Source: Pyxicephalus adspersus
Lineage: Eukaryota > Chordata > Amphibia > Anura > Pyxicephalidae
Assembly: GCF_032062135.1 (NCBI RefSeq)
Contig: NC_092868.1
Span: forward strand, 47,959,626-48,023,625
DNA: 64,000 nt
Direction of reading: 5' to 3'
In this document: piece by piece, positions 11,369 through 23,784 of the stretch
Layout: every line of letters starts with the position of its first letter
How positions within the stretch are numbered: position 1 is the first letter of the stretch
The notes under the pieces: generated by a model
Told to the model about the DNA's origin: nothing
Databases searched by the model: none
The model's input: only the letters and a program-made list of their open reading frames with translations
Translations under genes and position numbers: made by a program

Positions 11369-11793
11369 AATGGAACTAAAGTAAAAAAAACAACACACTT
11401 ACCAATAATCATGCAGATCCCTCTATGGTGCCGGACCTTTCCGCGATCTGGTCCTGCATCCTCCTAGAAGTCTTCTTCATCTGGGCGTGGCCCGCTGCAA
11501 AGGGGAAAAAAAGAGCTGATTTCATTGCGCATACGTGAGATGGGCACCTCTTTCCCCATAGTGGAAAAATGCACCTTCTGCACATGCCCAACCTTGGAGC
11601 AGGTAAGCCTCCCAGGATGCATGACATAGGTCATGCTTTCCCATTCAAACAAGACATAAAGGGGGGTGCTGCATTTTATTTATTTATTTTTTAAAAGGGG
11701 TGTTGTACTTAAAAAAATTATTACATTTTTACTTTACATATAAGAGTTGTCTATCTTTTTATGCAAAGTAAAAAAGTTGAGCTTAGGTCCGCT
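11369..11793 (+). mobile_element. TTAA-flanked MITE, complete copy
   Basis: TTAA occurs exactly at both boundaries (11365-11368 and 11794-11797). The termini AATGGAACTAAAG and TGAGCTTAGGTCCGC are degenerate inverted repeats. The interior has the family order: CACTTACC, GCGCATACGTGAGAT, GCCTCCCAGGATGC, a poly-T/poly-A foldback, and an AAGAGTTGTCT motif. TTAA duplication is typical of piggyBac-type transposition. It is non-autonomous; related copies are at 2157, 35976, 48199 and 57421. Confidence 0.8.
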
Positions 11794-12409
11794 TTAACAC
11801 AGCCCAACGCTTGTTCGTGATTGGGTCCTAAGATTGGGCAGCACTGTAAACTACCTTACCCATTCCTAAACATTCTTAAAGTACATTAAGAATTCAATCA
11901 TTGGACATTTCTGAGGAACTCTAAAGGTCAGATACTTAAGTTCCTGGCTCTATCCACCAGCTGTCTTATTATCAGGGGCTCCATGGATTCATTATTTACT
12001 GTATATTATAGAGAAGGGGGCATATGAAGGGGGTCAGGGACTCCTTAAAATCCCAAGGGGACTAGATAGGAGTTATAGTGAACATATCTAAAGCCACCAT
12101 TCGTGACCTGCCTTGAGATGGATGCAATTGCCAGTAACTGCTGGAACACTGCAACCACATGGCCAGGCTGAACATAGCCTAAGTAGCACTTTAGTGAACT
12201 GCCCCTTTAACATTTTCAGCCACAATGTATCTGTCTTTAACAACCAGATTGTTACATTAAAGCCATATTTAGCCATCCAGGGATTCCATCTCTTCTATCA
12301 CATAAAATCCAAAGATATCGGAGCCTGGGAAGCGTATTTACAAAGCAAATCACAAATTCTCCTCCGTTTTCAGACAGTGCTATGAGTTTTAGCAATTCTT
12401 CAAATATGT

Positions 12410-12690
12410 CAGACATCAAATGAGACGCTTGCCAGTGGGCAATATCCAGAGACGGCGCTGCGCTGCTGAGATCCTAATTTACTCTTTACTGTAAGGATGA
12501 TATAAATATTTCCTTTATAGAGTTGTGGAAAAGCCTTAAAAGTGATCCGTCTGCTCAAGAATTTGGAGACACGTTTATAAGCTCAGAGAAAAAGGACCTT
12601 AAAGTTGGCTAAATAACAAGCATGGCAGGGGAGAATTTAAAAGTGTGTAAAACTCGGTCATTAAAATTGCAGGCAGCGGCACTGGTGTGA
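12410..12690. other. repeat-free block, candidate conserved non-coding element
   Basis: Complex sequence including GGCAATATCCAGAGACGG, CTGATATAAATAT-like AT text and CATTAAAATTGCAGGCAG, with no repeat hallmarks. The adjoining 11800-12409 holds nothing recognisable. The regulatory reading is inference. Confidence 0.2.
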
Positions 12691-12752
12691 TGGCATCCGT
12701 ACCACCATCCGCATCAAAACATTGTGAATGAAAGGTGCTGTAGTGACACCTT

Positions 12753-12930
12753 AGGTCTGATTTTTTAAAGCTCACCAAGACTGGAGAAGATAGACTATCA
12801 TAGGAGAACCTGAGTGATCAAGCAAACCTGGAATGGATTTGGAAATCCATAGCAGGTTTGTTGGATCACCCAGCTTCTTCCATGATAGTCTATCTTCTCC
12901 AGTCTAGGGGGGCTTTATTAATTCAAACCC
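12753..12930. mobile_element. foldback MITE, GGTCTGATTTA family, copy 2
   Basis: Inverted arms of about 70 bp: AGGTCTGATTTTTTAAAGCT and GGAGAAGATAGACTATCAT on the left mirror ATGATAGTCTATCTTCTCC on the right. The central turn is ATGGATTTGGAAATCCAT. The arms are nearly perfect, so it can fold into a long hairpin. Confidence 0.85.
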
Positions 12931-13984
12931 ATTGTATTTGCAGAATGTCCTCAATCCCTTAGTACAGCTTTAATTAACTTAAAAAATTTAGGTCATCTAG
13001 TGGTGAATAAAGGTATTGCAGAGGACAGATTCCAACTGAAGGTGAATATTGCCGTTGATTTCAGTGAGGACCATAAAATAAATAGGATAAATGAACATGG
13101 ACCTGGATTTCTTTTCTTCTGGTATCTTTTTAAATTTGCACTTTCATTAAAATTCTTGAGGATCCTATTGTGACCACCAGCCAATGGAAGGCTGCCTATT
13201 GATTGCTCTATCAACAAAGCAAATCAACTCTCTTCAGCCTTATAATGGGCATTGGTGCTGAGAAATGTGTCGGAGACAGGAGCCCATGGTGACAAGTACA
13301 GTCCACATTTTTTATTGAGCATCAAATAAAAGAAAATTACTGAACTGGTGTAACAAAAAGTGAAAACACAAATTGCACCATATATCCATTCTTTCCAAAA
13401 TTAAACAAAAAAAAGAAAAAAATGGCTGGCGTTTGATATAGGAATATTGATGTAGATGACTGCTAAACTTATCTCTCTTCTACACTGTTCTATCTTCCTA
13501 TCAGCATGTTTCTTTTGATCACATGAGCACCACAGCACGAATAATTAGCTCCTTGTGCTGTATTTTCCTTTTTGGTTGTAGTTCTCTTGCAACTGCAACT
13601 GCAAGAGCCTAATATCAAGTAAAATTTAGGTATTTACCCTTCTTGCAAATAAACCAATAATGATGTATAAATGAACTTACATCCACATTCATTTGCGTCT
13701 TTCATATCTGCCTAAAGGTAGACTTTTATTATTTTTTTCATGAATACATAACTGGAATAAACAATTTTGTTTCCATTTGCTTGCAGTTCACATTTAATTC
13801 CCCCTAAACACAGACAAACCTGAAGAGTAATGTCTTCATAATAGAAACTCACCTACAAATCAATAAATAAAAGTCATCCGATAATAAAAAAAGGTTCAGC
13901 GTTTAGCATTTTATGGCATACCATATAAACTGGCTGTGACAAAAATAGAACTTTAATAACACTTAAAACAATTTTCGGACTAGG

Positions 13985-14350
13985 TGATCCAATATTCTCC
14001 TGAATACCAAAAAGGGCTGATCGAGCTCTTCAGCAATATACTGCAGGCCACGCTCAGATGTGCAATATGGAAAGTTTGTGCTGAGTTATGCTTTTGCAAG
14101 CTATATTTAAACCTTTCTAACCCCCCCCATACAAACATTGGATGGAAGCTGTTCAGAGCCCTACACTTTTTGAAGTTATTTCCTCGCCACCTTGGAATGC
14201 CGCGTGCTTTGCCTCTGTTTCCCAGAATCCTTCGGCGTTCATTTTGACTAAGCAAACACAAGCATAATGAACAAATTAGCAAGTACGCTGGATATGAATG
14301 GAGCTTAATGAAAAGCATGATGAAACATGTAATTATCAAAACTCGAGTCA
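13985..14350. other. repeat-free block, candidate conserved non-coding element
   Basis: Contains long non-repetitive text with GAGTTATGCTTTTGCAAG, CATAATGAACAAATTAGC and CATGTAATTATC (homeodomain-type cores). It is flanked by AT-rich sequence 12931-13984 and 14351-15289 in which I see nothing. Open frames on both strands here overlap and are not convincing. Confidence 0.25.
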
Positions 14351-15291
14351 AAAGATCTTTTTTTTTTTCACGTTTTGATTATCCTCGGTGGCTGAGTCCC
14401 TTTTCTGACCCTATATTTAACACCACCTTGGAGCTGCTGCAGAGGACATAATAAGCTGTATTGCTGTCTACATTTTAATTATGTTTGCCTGTATGGCTTA
14501 TGTTGTGTAACTTCACGTGTCATTTTTGTAGAAACAGAAAAAGATCAGCAAACGACAAGGTAACGCCATCCGTACATTGATGTAGCAGGTGCCACAGTCA
14601 ATTCTGATTACACTTACGGTACAATGCATTGTACAGTATATCCCTGCTATGTTATTCATGACTTTGTGTGTTTTGTTTTCTTTTATATAACCCTCATTTT
14701 TTTATGGTTGCTTTTTCATAACTGTAAATCCACTGTGTTAGTAAAAAAAGAAGTTCAATCAAATAGAAAGTTCAACCAATAAATAAATACATTGGAATGT
14801 TGCATATGCAATACTCTAACACTAAATGTGAAAAGGCAAAAAAAAAATCCTTAAAAAGAATGGTCAAATTTTTTAAAAATGGAAGACTTCAAATCAAACA
14901 GGAGATTGGCTCACTTGTAACCCTTACATATGATTTAAAAACAACTTTAAAAAGGCATACAAATGTAAACTTTGAGCCAAACATGAAAAAAATACCTATG
15001 CCAGCCAAGTTTATAATGATTCTTGGACTTCACGTGCACCTACTGGGACAGATGGGTGCTTAAAGTTCTACAAGAACATTCCTTAGAACTGTACAGTCCA
15101 TTGAAATGCCTTGAGAACCCAATCCTCTCAAGAGGCAGTGGTGAGGTATGATGACATAACCTGTACTTCCGAAAAATTTAGAGCAAGGTTAGTATTTGTA
15201 TATCTCGGGAATTGGCTTTTTCTCACTTTTGTAATTTGGGAGGTGGCAATGGGAGGTGTTAGTGCAGAAGACACATTTGAGGGTAGAATTA

Positions 15292-16561
15292 TGAGGGGGT
15301 GCTGGGAAGTTTGTGCCTTTGACCAGAAAGAGGAGAGCCAGAGGTATGAAATAACAAATTTATTCAACATATCCCCCCTGAGACTGATGCACTTGGTACA
15401 ACGTAGTTGCAGCTTTTATAGACCGTTCAAATAAAAGTGCTTTGGATGGGCCACAAACCAGCTCTCAGCAGCATCTTTGACATCAGAAATGTCCTCAAAA
15501 CGTTGCCCCTTCAGATTTTTCTTCAAATTCGGGAACAGATATTGGTCCAAAGGGTCCAGGTCAGGTGAGTAGGGGGGGATGATGGACCAATTGGAAACCC
15601 AGTGTGTTGGTGCGCGCAGGTGCATTGTCCTGCAAAAAAAGGGTCCCCTTGGTTAACTTTCCACGGTGTTTCATCTGAATTGCCTCCTTTAGCTGGTCCA
15701 GGAGGTTAGCATAATACTGTCCGGTGATACTAGAGCCCTAAAGGTAGGTAGTCCACCAACAGAATACCGTCTTTGTCCCAGAAAATGAACACCATGACTT
15801 TTTTGGCCGATTTCTGGGTTTGGAACTTCTTCGGCCAGAGGGACCCGATGTGGCGCCATTCCTTTGACTGTTCCTTGGTTTCAGGATCATAGATGTGGAG
15901 CCAGGATTCATCCTCAGTCACTAACCTAACCAAAAAGTCCTGTGCAGCTTCAAAATGGACCAAAACGGCTTTGAATGCTTCAACTCGTTCCTTCTTTTGA
16001 CCACTTTTCAAACATTTCGGCACCCACTTCGCTGAAAGCTTGTGCATGTCTAGGATAGTGGTGATAACAAACCCAACACACTCCCGTGAGATGTCAAGTA
16101 TCTGGGCTATCTTTTTTGCGGATATGCGCCGGTCCTCAATAATCAGCTGATGGACAGCATTGAAGGTTGCCGGGTCAGTTAAGGTTAGGGGGGGCGCCCA
16201 CTGCGGGGCTCATCTTTAACAGTGAAATGCCCAGTCTTGAAACAAGATATCCAGGTTTTTACAGTGCTGTAGGAAGAACACTTCTCTCCCAGTGTTTGTG
16301 ACATCTCAGTGTGAATATCCTTTGCTGACTTTCCCTGGAGAAACGAAAACTTCATGACAGCCCGTAACTCCAACGACGTGAAACTTGCTTGTGCCTCTGC
16401 CATCACAGCTTCTCACTAAAAGAAAAACAGCTTTAAGAACCGCAAAGACCTGATATTTGCACAGAGACATACTAAGATATTAGGCTGTCTTATGCCCCCA
16501 CACTATATTTTCTATTCCATCTGAAAGATTGCAAAGCCAGGAACTTCACAGCACCCCCTCG
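15292..16561 (-). mobile_element. mariner transposon, near full length (1270 bp)
   Basis: The ends are imperfect inverted repeats of about 30 bp, TGAGGGGGTGCTGGGAAG on the left and, read inward from the right, CGAGGGGGTGCTGTGAAG. TA flanks each end (15290-15291 and 16562-16563), the signature of mariner insertion. The length is typical of intact mariner elements. The only gene is the minus-strand transposase at 15416-16403, which is frameshifted. A hAT-type fragment follows closely on the right. Confidence 0.95.
15416..16403 (-). pseudogene. mariner transposase, at least three frameshifts
   Basis: Reading from the ATG at 16401-16403, the first ~70 codons hold a helix-turn-helix DNA-binding domain with FSFLQGKSAKDIH and the linker motif DEPRSGRPP. 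The first break is in a C-run at about 16188-16196. The second segment (about 16190-15730) carries TEDESW, whose Asp is the first catalytic residue. A third carries LQDNAPAR, the second Asp. The last (15625-15416) carries PPYSPDLDPLDQYLF, whose final Asp completes a DD34D-type triad. All catalytic positions survive, but in different frames. The stop is at 15416-15418. About 330 codons in total fits the family's ~345. The enzyme excised and inserted the element; this copy is inactive. Confidence 0.95.
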
Positions 16562-16599
16562 TACTTTAACATGTTAAAAACACAGCATATTTCCTACAA

Positions 16600-16849
16600 A
16601 AAGTGACAATTGGGGAATCCCATGAAATAACTTTCAGGTCTTCAAGGAACCCCTGCTATAATTACTTTATCCACAGATTACAGTATATTAGTGTGGTGCC
16701 CAATGGGAAAAAAGTATTTTTTACTGCTAGGTGGGGGAAATAATGTCACCCTTACAGTAAATTGATGTCAGTGGTAACTGACCTGCGAGTCAAAAATTGC
16801 TCATTGCTCAAAGACTAACTTCTGGAGGAACCCAGGTTGAGAATCACTG
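16600..16849 (-). mobile_element. hAT-type MITE, CAGTGATTCTCAACC copy 2
   Basis: Read on the minus strand it starts CAGTGATTCTCAACCTGGG at 16849 and shares GAAATAACTTTCAGGTCTT with the copy at 41294-41569. The left end merges into sequence next to the mariner boundary and is probably truncated. Confidence 0.7.
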
Positions 16850-17114
16850 CTTTAGAATGGAAATACTCATCTTTCAATCAGAATATAAGTACAAAACCAG
16901 TGGGACAAAATGGTAGCCAGGAAAATAAAATTTTCAAAAGAAGAGCTCAACAATGGCACTTTTATTTATGGCAGATGGGACGCATGCCTTTATTATATTC
17001 CTGTGGGCAAGGGTGCACAACACCAACCAGAGGGGAACCATGCCTTGCAATTTTTATGAGATTTAAAAAGCCAGCATGTCTTTTAGAGCCCACCAAAAAC
17101 TAAAATGCCAATTT

Positions 17115-17850
17115 TCTGTAAGTGACCTTTGAGTGTAATTACGTACCCAATACTGTTAGTGGATGCTAACAAAGCAATGTGCAATCAGCCTTGTGTGACT
17201 CTGCTGTAAATTAGCTTCTCTAAAAAGCCTACACTTTGTTATTTATAGACGGAGTGGGGGTGTTGGGGGGTTAGATGCATTTTATAAATGTTTAAGTCAA
17301 TTAGTGAAACATAAATATGTTTGAATAAGCGCAGCCTAGTTGTTATTACCGCTTTTGTGGGGTTTGCACTTTGCCATCTGCATTCGTCAAATCATGGAAA
17401 TTGTATCTGGAGATGGAAACAATAGGTGAGAGTGGGAGCACTTTCCTGGAAATTAAAAAATGAAATGGGAATTCCTCGCAGCTGGAACATTAAATTTGCT
17501 GCAGGTTGCCAGTGGCCACCATAAATAAAACTTCTACAAGGAACAAGACATAGATTTTTTTAATTCCATTTGTTAACATGCTTTCTTTCATGAGTAATAT
17601 ATATGAATAATTTGTAAATGCAAAAATGACAGCCCATATGATCCGTCACGACACCTTTTGGTCAAAATAAAATGGGTGATTGCAGCATTGAGATACGATT
17701 AATGTGATTTATGCATAATGACCTTGGTTAAACAAAGCCAGGTTTCAATTGACATAATCATATCCAAAATGTGTTCTTTTGTCTGGAAACTCAATTAGCT
17801 TATAAATCATCAAAATTGCTATTTTATTCTAAAGCTATGTAAAGACATCT
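17115..17850. other. long repeat-free block, candidate conserved non-coding element(s)
   Basis: About 700 bp without repeat hallmarks. It is rich in TAATTA/ATTA and octamer-like cores: GTGTAATTACGTACC, GTAAATTAGCTTC, GATTAATGTGATTTATGC, CTCAATTAGC. It looks like a cluster of enhancer-type elements, but no alignment was possible. 16850-17114 and 17851-18064 show nothing else. Confidence 0.3.
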
Positions 17851-18064
17851 GTGATGATTGTTTCCAGTGACAATAGAATGAACGAGCACTGTGCACACAT
17901 TGCAATTCAGTTCTATGGAAAAGTGAGAGAGGAGGATGAGTGGGAGTCACCCCTGCAACTTCCACCATAGGAAATGACAGTAGCCATTCACAACAGGTTG
18001 TTTAGCGATCAGTAGTGTTGGAAGATAGGATTAATATTGAATATTTGGTAATGACCTTGTAAAG

Positions 18065-18735
18065 GGAAGTTTAAAAGTCAAAGCTAATCTTGGTGGTTGG
18101 GCTGGCCCAGACAGAGGCTTGCATACGAAGTCCTTGTGGCTACCCTGCACTGACTAGCCCTACCCTGGAGATGGGTCCTAGAGAGTCTCAAAGTCAAAGC
18201 TAGTCTTGGAGGTTGGGCTTGCCCAACCTGAGCCATGAGTACTGGGTTCTGCTGCCTACTCTGTACTGACTTGCCCTACTCTGGGCTGGCCCAGCAACAC
18301 TCTTGAGTACTGAGTCCTGCTGCCTACACTGCATTGACTTGCCCTTTTGTATAGAAGGGTTCCTAGAGAGTCCTAAAGTCAAAGCCAGTCTTGGAGGTTG
18401 AGCTTGCTCAACCAGAGCCATTGAGATGGGTCTAAGATGGGCCCTAGAGAGTCTTAATGTCAAAGCTAGTCTTGGAGGTTGAGCTTGCCCAACCAGAGCT
18501 TTTGAGATGGGTCTAAGATGGGCCCTAGAGAGTCTTAAAGTCAAAACCAGTCTTAAAGGTTAAGCTTGCCCAACCAGAGCCTTGGGTAGCCTGGCGCCTA
18601 TCCTGTACTGACTTGCTCTACCATGGGGATAAGTTTGAGATAGGTTCTTTAAAGTCCAAAATTCAGACCCCGTTTTAGAGATTGGGCTGGCCCAGCCACA
18701 GTCTGGTGCCTACCCTGTAGATTGGTCCTAAATGG
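18065..18735. repeat. minisatellite, variable ~60-120 bp units
   Basis: Repeated motifs are AAAGTCAAAGCTAGTCTTGG, GGTTGAGCTTGCCCAACC and GAGATGGGTCTAAGATGGG, with TGCCTACCCTGCACTGAC variants. Six or more units differ by deletions. The 114-codon minus-strand open frame inside is a by-product of the tandem repeat. Confidence 0.9.
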
Positions 18736-21447
18736 TTGACCTCAATGAAAGTGTCTTGTCTTGCGGGGGCCCGATCCAGGATTTATTAGGAAGAAGATCC
18801 AGAAGGGTATCAAGGGGGCTCCTCTGCAAGGATGTTTCCCATTGAGGAATGAAAGTATGTACCTGTGGAATCAGATACTTTCTGACACTTGGTATTGGTA
18901 CTGTGACTGCTCCACATAAAGTCACGTGTCTCTATTATAGACCCAAAAACTTTTTTCTTGAGTTGGAAGGTCATTAAAATGTTCTGTACCCCTGAGGCAT
19001 ACTTAGCCCTTGTAATAATACTTTCTGGAGGTCACATGCTCTAATCTCTCTCTCTCAGACTCCCTAATAAAGCCAAGAAAACTGCAAAAAAGGACAGTGA
19101 CCTGGTATTTATAGTACAGCAGGGGGTTATTCAGAATATTAGAGGCATAAACCTACGTTACATTTTTATTTCTGTCTTTGTCCCTATGATGGAAATTTGT
19201 ATTTACAGTATATTCTCATTAGCTAATAGGGCAAGAAATATGGTAAACTCTTCAAACTGTTGCATGTTTCGCCCCTCCTCTCCCTCTGGGATTGCATGGC
19301 AGTATCTAGCTCTGAACATTCAAAATCTGATATTTACTAAAGTAGTGAATTAGAAGACTTCTTGGCCATTTCAAAATGTTTAAGCTGCAGTTGGGTTTTA
19401 ACATTTCAGTTCTCTTTAATTTGATCGGAGTTACCATTGATATTCTATACTTACTGCAACTTTGTCATAATAATATATATTTTATAACAATATTGTGCAT
19501 TTTTTTTTGTTTGGGTTTGCACTTCATTTCAGAACTCATCCATAATACATCCTCAAGGTCCCAGAGCTTCTGGTTAACCCTCTTTATATAGATTATATTG
19601 CACCGATTATTGTGTCTACTTTGACATTTACACATTTTATGTTCAGTACATGAATATAAACAGCACATGAATAATACCATCTTACCGTCATTGACAAATG
19701 GCCATGGTATGTAGCTCTTCAATTTATGCGATGATACAAAAATAAGTTTATAAGTAAGTTTTTAATTGACTCACGTAGAAATAAAATAAAAAGCAGTCAC
19801 GATCGAATTTGAATGTTCACTACTTAGTCATTGTAATTGTAGGATTACTTGTATATGAACTCTGTTGCCACCTATACAAATTAAGAAATGATGCCTGTAG
19901 TAGAAGAACAGGGCCATCATCTGGAAGTGGGGGATGGCAAGGGGCTCCAATCAAAAGAACATGACTTTTGCAATGGTGGAACTTTTAAAATAGGGGCAGC
20001 CCAGGACGTTTATCTAGTATGGGACCCAGAAATTTCTGATGGGGGCTCTGTTGAAGAGTATTAGGGTTTACTTGTTTTGGTGGCCAGGGCACAGTAGTAA
20101 CAAGGAAAAAGCCAGTTGATGGAATCAGTGAGGGACAAGACATCCGACTCTTTGGCATGGGCTTTGGAAGCTGCAGATTTTTCCTACAATGTAGATGAGA
20201 CAGGTAGGTATCACTATGTTCTTTTTTGGGCATTATTTACCTTTTAGACTTTTTAGATGGAGGCAATATTGATTTAAAAACTTATATATCTGCACTGAGT
20301 AAAATAAAGAGTCAGAGGTTAAAGGTTCTATGAAAGCAATGAGTGCCTGAGATTACATGCTCAAGTTGTTTTACTAAACAAACTTACACTGTTCACTTAG
20401 CAAAACTATCGTTCTGCAATGGAGTTTTCACTTTGGTAAGCGAACGAGGGTAAGCTCTGCTAACTATTCAATAACGTGCAAGCAAAAATCATGTTTTTTT
20501 ACATTTTGCACCTGATTAGTTATTTTTGCAAATGTAGCTTCCGCCCCATTCTAAAAATTGGATTCATGATATAGTCTGGTTGGCCAGGAGAAAAGAGGGA
20601 CAGCAAGCCGGCCTCCCAGTACTAGACAGACGTCTTTTAATACCAAACACCAAAGTTCAATATAAAGTTCATTTATGTTCCTGGAAGTATCTGTAGTGTC
20701 TCCCTTTAACAAACCAACAACATTCTGTAGGCAAATCTCTGAACTTGTTCTGCTCCCTAAACACGGAAAAGGCTAACATATGGACTGGGATTAAAAGACG
20801 ATAAAACAGTTTCAGAAAATTAAGCAGATAAAGTTAAATGAAAGAAAAAACAATGTGCAAAATGTTTGAAAAGGGCTTTTGTGTCATCAAGCAGAAAATA
20901 CAATCTCAGGACAATATTACCAGCCTAATTAAGTTTTTAGGTCCAGGCTTGCAGGAAAGCAATGGTGAAAGCTCCAGAATATTGCTTACCCATCATTGCA
21001 GTTTAATCTTCTTGTTTCTCTTGGCTCCTTGTTCGTTCTGGCAGCCAAAATAAAGGGTTCACAAGTAACCAATGTTCAGTTGATTTATAAAAATTATAAA
21101 AAAAAAAACGAGAAAAAAATAAGTGGGGTAATGAACTGATGGAAAAACCGGTGGGGCAACATTGAAGTGAACCTGTTGTTTCAGCCTGCATGGTTAAACC
21201 ATGGGATCAGGTTCAGTCTTGGCCAATATTCAAACCCCATTTTTTCATCCATCTAGTTAAAATGTCAGATTATATACTCTTTCAGTTATAGGTCCAATTT
21301 ATGAAATAACTAACAGTTGGGTGAGGATCCACCAAAACAAAAGTGGTTACCTTGCTATGTAAAATAAAGTCTATGAAAAGATAGAAGGAAAAAGACTTAC
21401 AAAGAAAAATTGGGGGCTTCGTAGATGACCCTATTTTACACCATATA
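18736..21447. other. no recognisable gene; AT-rich
   Basis: No inverted termini, tandem arrays or protein motifs that I can identify. A few short open frames (60-85 codons) lack domain signatures. Single-copy or very old repeat sequence. Confidence 0.45.
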
Positions 21448-21625
21448 CACTGCCTAGCCAAAAAGTCTATATTTTATTGCACCATATTAAGCTTTATTTG
21501 CAGCACACATTAACCAATGTATCATTTGAATAAGCTATGCAATGCAATATCACAATATTTATTTCTGTCCAGGGTGGCATTCATTTTTTGCCAAATCTTG
21601 TAGTGCTGATACAGAATATATATAA
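21448..21625 (-). pseudogene. 3' end of a minus-strand Tc1-like transposon
   Basis: The terminus CACTGCCTAGCCAAAAAG is preceded by TA (21446-21447). The following text is the reverse complement of a Tc1 3' region: AAGCTATGCAATGCAATATC, TTTATTTCTGTCC and TTGCCAAATCTTGTAGTG. These correspond to the transposase tail with its LEKKL-type residues, as in the copy at 42749-43374. The upstream part of the same element continues as the minisatellite at 22087-22560, the gap being filled by other repeat sequence. Confidence 0.75.
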
Positions 21626-21994
21626 AGTCACTTCTTTCCTGAATTCAATACACAAGTACCAAGAGCATGTCTCTCTTATCACGTGGTCCTGTCTGTGATA
21701 CGCCCTCTGCCTTGTTACTTGTATACTGATAAACAGGCAAGAGATGACCTTATAAAATGTTCCAACTAAAGGCTAATTACAGTTGTGATATCCTGTTTTA
21801 GGATTCAAACGTCTGTGTGGGTTGTTAGTTTGTACATAAGGTAACTAAACTACCGGATCAAGATTTTTACTGGGCTGCACATCCACACCCTGTTTGGCAA
21901 GTTTCAGTTCTAGGACTGGGTCTCTTTCTCCTATTCTTTAAATCAAGCATCAGAAGTTATAAGGGTCTTCTATTTAACATATGTTATTTTTCCC

Positions 21995-22028
21995 CTGAAG
22001 AAGCAGGTCCTACCTGTGAAACACGTTG
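21995..22028 (+). ncRNA. hammerhead-like motif with intact stem II
   Basis: CTGAAGA at 21995-22001, then AGCAGGTCCTACCTGT, then GAAACACGTTGGG. CAGGT and ACCTG form a perfect 5-bp stem II with a CCT loop, followed by GAAA. The conserved CUGAUGA has one change (A for U). The terminal palindrome ACGCGT is ACACGT here. It lies in the gap of the minus-strand Tc1 remnant. Confidence 0.5.
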
Positions 22029-22086
22029 GGATTTTTAATATTCACCTGGATATAAGCATCATCTATACTTCACTCCACCATAGTTG

Positions 22087-22560
22087 ACTTTGAAATATCC
22101 CTAGATCATACCACTGTCTCCACAGGTACCACAAATCCTAACACTGCCCCACTGGCAGCCAAAAACATAACACTGCCCTCACAGGCGCCCCTGATCAAAA
22201 CATGGCCTCCACAAGCACTCCCGATCATAACATGTCCCCCCAGGCACCCATATCATTAAACTTCCCCCACAGGCATCCAAGATCATACCACTGCCCCCAC
22301 TGGCTTCCACAGACACCCAAGATCATAACACTGCCTCTACAGGCACTCTAGATCATAAACCTACCCCCACAGAAACCCAATATCATATCATTACCCCCAG
22401 AGGCACTTAAGATCATTAAAATGCCACCACAGGCACCAGAGATCATAACACTGCTTCCACAGGCACCCAAGATTACAAAACTGCCCCCCACAAGCACACA
22501 GTATCATAACACTGCTCCCACAGGAACCCCAGATCATAACACTGCCCCACAGTTTTGGGG
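22087..22560 (-). repeat. ~30-bp minisatellite derived from Tc1 transposase
   Basis: About 15 degenerate units of the type CCACAGGCACCCAAGATCATAA. On the minus strand each unit reads GGCAGTGTTATGATCTTGGG and encodes GSVMIWG-like residues, a conserved stretch of Tc1 transposases. The same unit, in the opposite orientation, is tandemly repeated inside the Tc1 remnant at 42775-42945. Open frames through it (22391-22645 minus, 22421-22729 plus) are repeat-derived. Confidence 0.85.
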
Positions 22561-22640
22561 ACTTATTTGGCCAGGGAATGCATATTACCATAAAATGAAA
22601 ACCCAGCTGTGGTCTTCCCATGGGACAATGCCCGGACGCT

Positions 22641-23570
22641 GCCAATGCACAGGCTACACAAAAAAAGGAACATGGTGTGAGTCTAACACAGATAACAGTA
22701 TGGAACTCGCTGAAATAAACAGTTATTAGTTAATTACGGTAACACTGTGAGCAGAGATAATGGTGTTACAAGGGGGAGGACCACTTTACAGGCAATAAAA
22801 AACACAGAACACATTTTCATTTAATTCATCCCATAAGCATTGGATGAAGAATGAAATAAGATTACAATGTTGTGTGGAAGGAAACTGAACAGAACACGTC
22901 TATGTGGCTGAATTGTTATTTATAAGTACTACAAGGCAACTCTGTCTAGGTGTTACTCCTGACACTAAAGAGAAATGAAAGCACACAGATCTAATTAAAA
23001 AGCAGGGTAAAAAATTGTGCTTCTTGAGTTAATAAACACAAGCCGTAAAAGGGATGCCAGCAATTAATGATGGGATGGTACAGTACACCCTGTACTTATA
23101 AGCTTGTGGTTGAGGGGTTGAAAAGAAATGCTTGATGGGAGACTGAAGCTTTGCTCTGAAGTTTGATTTTGAAGTTAAGTTGATTTAGGGTTAAGGAGTA
23201 TTGTTACTTAACACTTGAAATGATAACTTTACTTTTATACAAAGTAGATTTAGTGCCATTTCAGACCTGCAGTGAACCAAAGCTTTTTGCTGCAGGACCA
23301 ACTATGGGATAATACTCTCCTATTTCAAAGAATGGGAATGGTTAGGAACCATTTATTGTGGCTACTGGAGATGGCAACATGGTCCTGAAAGTTAAAAGTT
23401 GCTTTTGGAAGAACTGCGTTGTGGCTGCAATCTGTGGTGTGGTTTACCATTCCTGGTTGCAGAGCAGAAGAATAAATGGCCAACCATGCGGTTTTCAATT
23501 GCAGGTATGAAAGGGGTCTTTAATCTTTATCTATTAGCTCACTAGCCAGAATGAAATAGTGGGCCTGATT
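22641..23570. other. no recognisable gene or repeat
   Basis: AT-rich sequence with no tandem structure and no coding signature that I can recognise. Confidence 0.45.
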
Positions 23571-23784
23571 TATTAAAGCTCTGCAAGGCTGGAGAAGATA
23601 TACCTTCATCAGTGAACCTGGGTGATACAGCAAACCTGGAATGGATCAGGTCCAGAAATAAAAACATTTGCTAACAAATAGCATATTACTTTCAAGAAAT
23701 CCAATGCAGGTTTGCTGGATCACCCAGGTTCACTGATGAAAGTGTATCTTCTCCAGTCTTGGAGAACTTTAATACATCAAGCCC
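23571..23784. mobile_element. foldback MITE, GGTCTGATTTA family, copy 3
   Basis: Left arm GGGCCTGATTTATTAAAGCT, right arm ending ACATCAAGCCC. The internal arms CATCAGTGAACCTGGGTGAT and GGATCACCCAGGTTCAC are near-perfect complements. The core GCAAACCTGGAATGGAT is shared with the other copies. Confidence 0.85.

Noticed and set aside
18200..18544. 114-codon minus-strand open frame with internal repeats
   Set aside because: It is a direct read-through of the minisatellite; the repeated RLSRAHLRP-like segments reflect the DNA unit.
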